DNA of 6,774 nucleotides from Woeseiaceae bacterium. GTDB lineage: Bacteria; Pseudomonadota; Gammaproteobacteria; Steroidobacterales; Woeseiaceae. The notes under the pieces are model-generated. The model made no database searches and had not been told where the DNA came from. It worked only from the letters and a program-made list of their open reading frames with translations. The position numbers and the translations under genes were made by a program. The stretch spans positions 1 through 6,774 of the forward strand of contig JAKEGN010000392.1 of NCBI GenBank assembly GCA_022615525.1, read 5' to 3'. Positions 6,321-6,774 of this stretch are shown piece by piece (position 1 is the stretch's first letter; every line of letters begins with the position of its first letter).

Positions 6321-6338
6321 TGTTTAAATATTGTTAAC
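6321..6338. promoter_or_regulatory. Candidate PuuR operator 2
   Basis: TGTTTAAATATTGTTAAC shares its TGTTTA start and TTAAC end with the first candidate, and contains the palindromes TTTAAA and GTTAAC. It lies downstream of the candidate puuB -10, so a bound repressor could block elongation or loop to site 1. Match to the E. coli site is weaker (about 8 of 15), so support comes mainly from resemblance to site 1. Confidence 0.3.
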
Positions 6339-6365
6339 TCTGCTGGCCTGGAGTAGGCTGCGCCG

Positions 6366-6774
6366 ATGAAAGACACCGTCGACCACCCCGCGTCCTATTA
6401 CGCAGCCACCGCCAACCGGCGGAGCGACTACCCGCGGCTCGCGGGCGAACATCGCTTTGACGTGGCGGTGGTCGGCGCGGGATACACGGGCTTGTCGGCG
6501 GCATTGTTTCTTGCCGAACGCGGCTACAAGGTGGCCGTGATCGAGGCCCGGCGAGTGGGCTGGGGCGCTTCCGGACGTAACGGCGGGCAGCTCATCGACG
6601 GGTTTGTCGAAACGGACAAGATCGGGAAACGGCTCGGCGCACGGGCAGCAGAAATCGCCTGGCAGATGGGCATCGAGTGTCGCGACATCGTCATCGAGCG
6701 GATACGGGAGTACGCGATCGACTGCGATCTCAAGCTCGGCTATCTCGACCTCGCCCTCAAGCCGTCGGAAATGA
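6366..6774 (+). CDS. puuB: Gamma-glutamylputrescine oxidase, N-terminal part (FAD-dependent)
   Basis: The first 136 residues are present and the frame is still open at the window edge; family members run to roughly 430 aa. The enzyme oxidises gamma-glutamylputrescine to gamma-glutamyl-aminobutyraldehyde, releasing ammonia and hydrogen peroxide. The N-terminal tag HPASYYAATANRRSDYPRL (7-25) is characteristic of the PuuB group. Then comes a DAO-type FAD-binding fold: a strand DVAVVGAGYTGLSAA (32-46) with GxGxxG at 37-42, the acidic strand end Glu60 in AVIEA, and GWGASGRNGGQL (65-76). The ATG at 6366 agrees with where family members begin. It is divergent from puuR and probably under its control. 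Close relatives act on other amines or amino acids (DadA, glycine oxidase), but the N-terminal tag and the neighbours favour PuuB. Confidence 0.9.
   Translation, partial: MKDTVDHPASYYAATANRRSDYPRLAGEHRFDVAVVGAGYTGLSAALFLAERGYKVAVIEARRVGWGASGRNGGQLIDGFVETDKIGKRLGARAAEIAWQMGIECRDIVIERIREYAIDCDLKLGYLDLALKPSEM

Larger units (their letters stand above)
6242..6365. promoter_or_regulatory. AT-rich divergent control region between puuR and puuB
   Basis: This 124-bp spacer serves both divergent genes and is much richer in A+T than the coding DNA on either side. On the + strand a perfect -10 hexamer TATAAT lies at 6292-6297, without a good -35 at 16-18 bp, so puuB transcription may be weak or need an activator. 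Two similar segments begin TGTTTA and end TTAAC (6261-6277 and 6321-6338), 60 bp apart. The puuB start at 6366 is preceded by GGAG (6350-6353), with TAGG (6354-6357) immediately after it; the spacing is somewhat long. Confidence 0.65.

Noticed and set aside
6524..6733. Minus-strand frame inside puuB
   Set aside because: It is antisense to the FAD-binding domain of puuB and has no features of its own.

Overview
The window is high-GC bacterial chromosomal DNA with dense protein coding, SD-type ribosome binding sites and proteobacterial-type proteins. The gene set and order point to a gammaproteobacterium, possibly an environmental one. This placement is inferred from protein family resemblance only. 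No tRNA, rRNA, CRISPR array, insertion sequence or integrase is visible.

Layout, left to right: (i) 1-159, non-coding flank with short inverted repeats. (ii) 160-906 (+), a small exported methyltransferase-fold protein, followed directly by a strong RNA hairpin. (iii) 1068-5687 (+), four collinear genes: puuD/spuA (gamma-glutamyl-GABA hydrolase), puuA/spuB (glutamate-putrescine ligase, glutamine synthetase fold), spuC-like (class III polyamine aminotransferase) and speB (agmatinase). The first three have the same order as spuA-spuB-spuC of Pseudomonas aeruginosa. (iv) 5696-6241 (-), a PuuR/PauR-type XRE-cupin repressor, convergent with speB. (v) 6242-6365, a short AT-rich divergent control region. 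(vi) 6366-end (+), the start of puuB (FAD-dependent gamma-glutamylputrescine oxidase), cut by the window edge.

Together the genes describe agmatine and putrescine catabolism. SpeB turns agmatine into putrescine and urea. PuuA gamma-glutamylates putrescine, PuuB oxidises the product to the aldehyde, an aldehyde dehydrogenase (PuuC, not in this window) would oxidise that to gamma-glutamyl-GABA, and PuuD releases GABA and glutamate. The SpuC-like aminotransferase offers a second way to deaminate putrescine. The repressor is placed to control puuB and itself through the divergent region, and perhaps the spuC-speB pair, which appears to have its own promoter.

I see no clear new biological system. 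The points most worth a second look are regulatory: a candidate PuuR operator pair in the divergent region, a dyad overlapping a candidate promoter ahead of spuC, a cUUCGg tetraloop hairpin just before the spuC ribosome binding site, and hairpins after the methyltransferase gene and between puuD and puuA.
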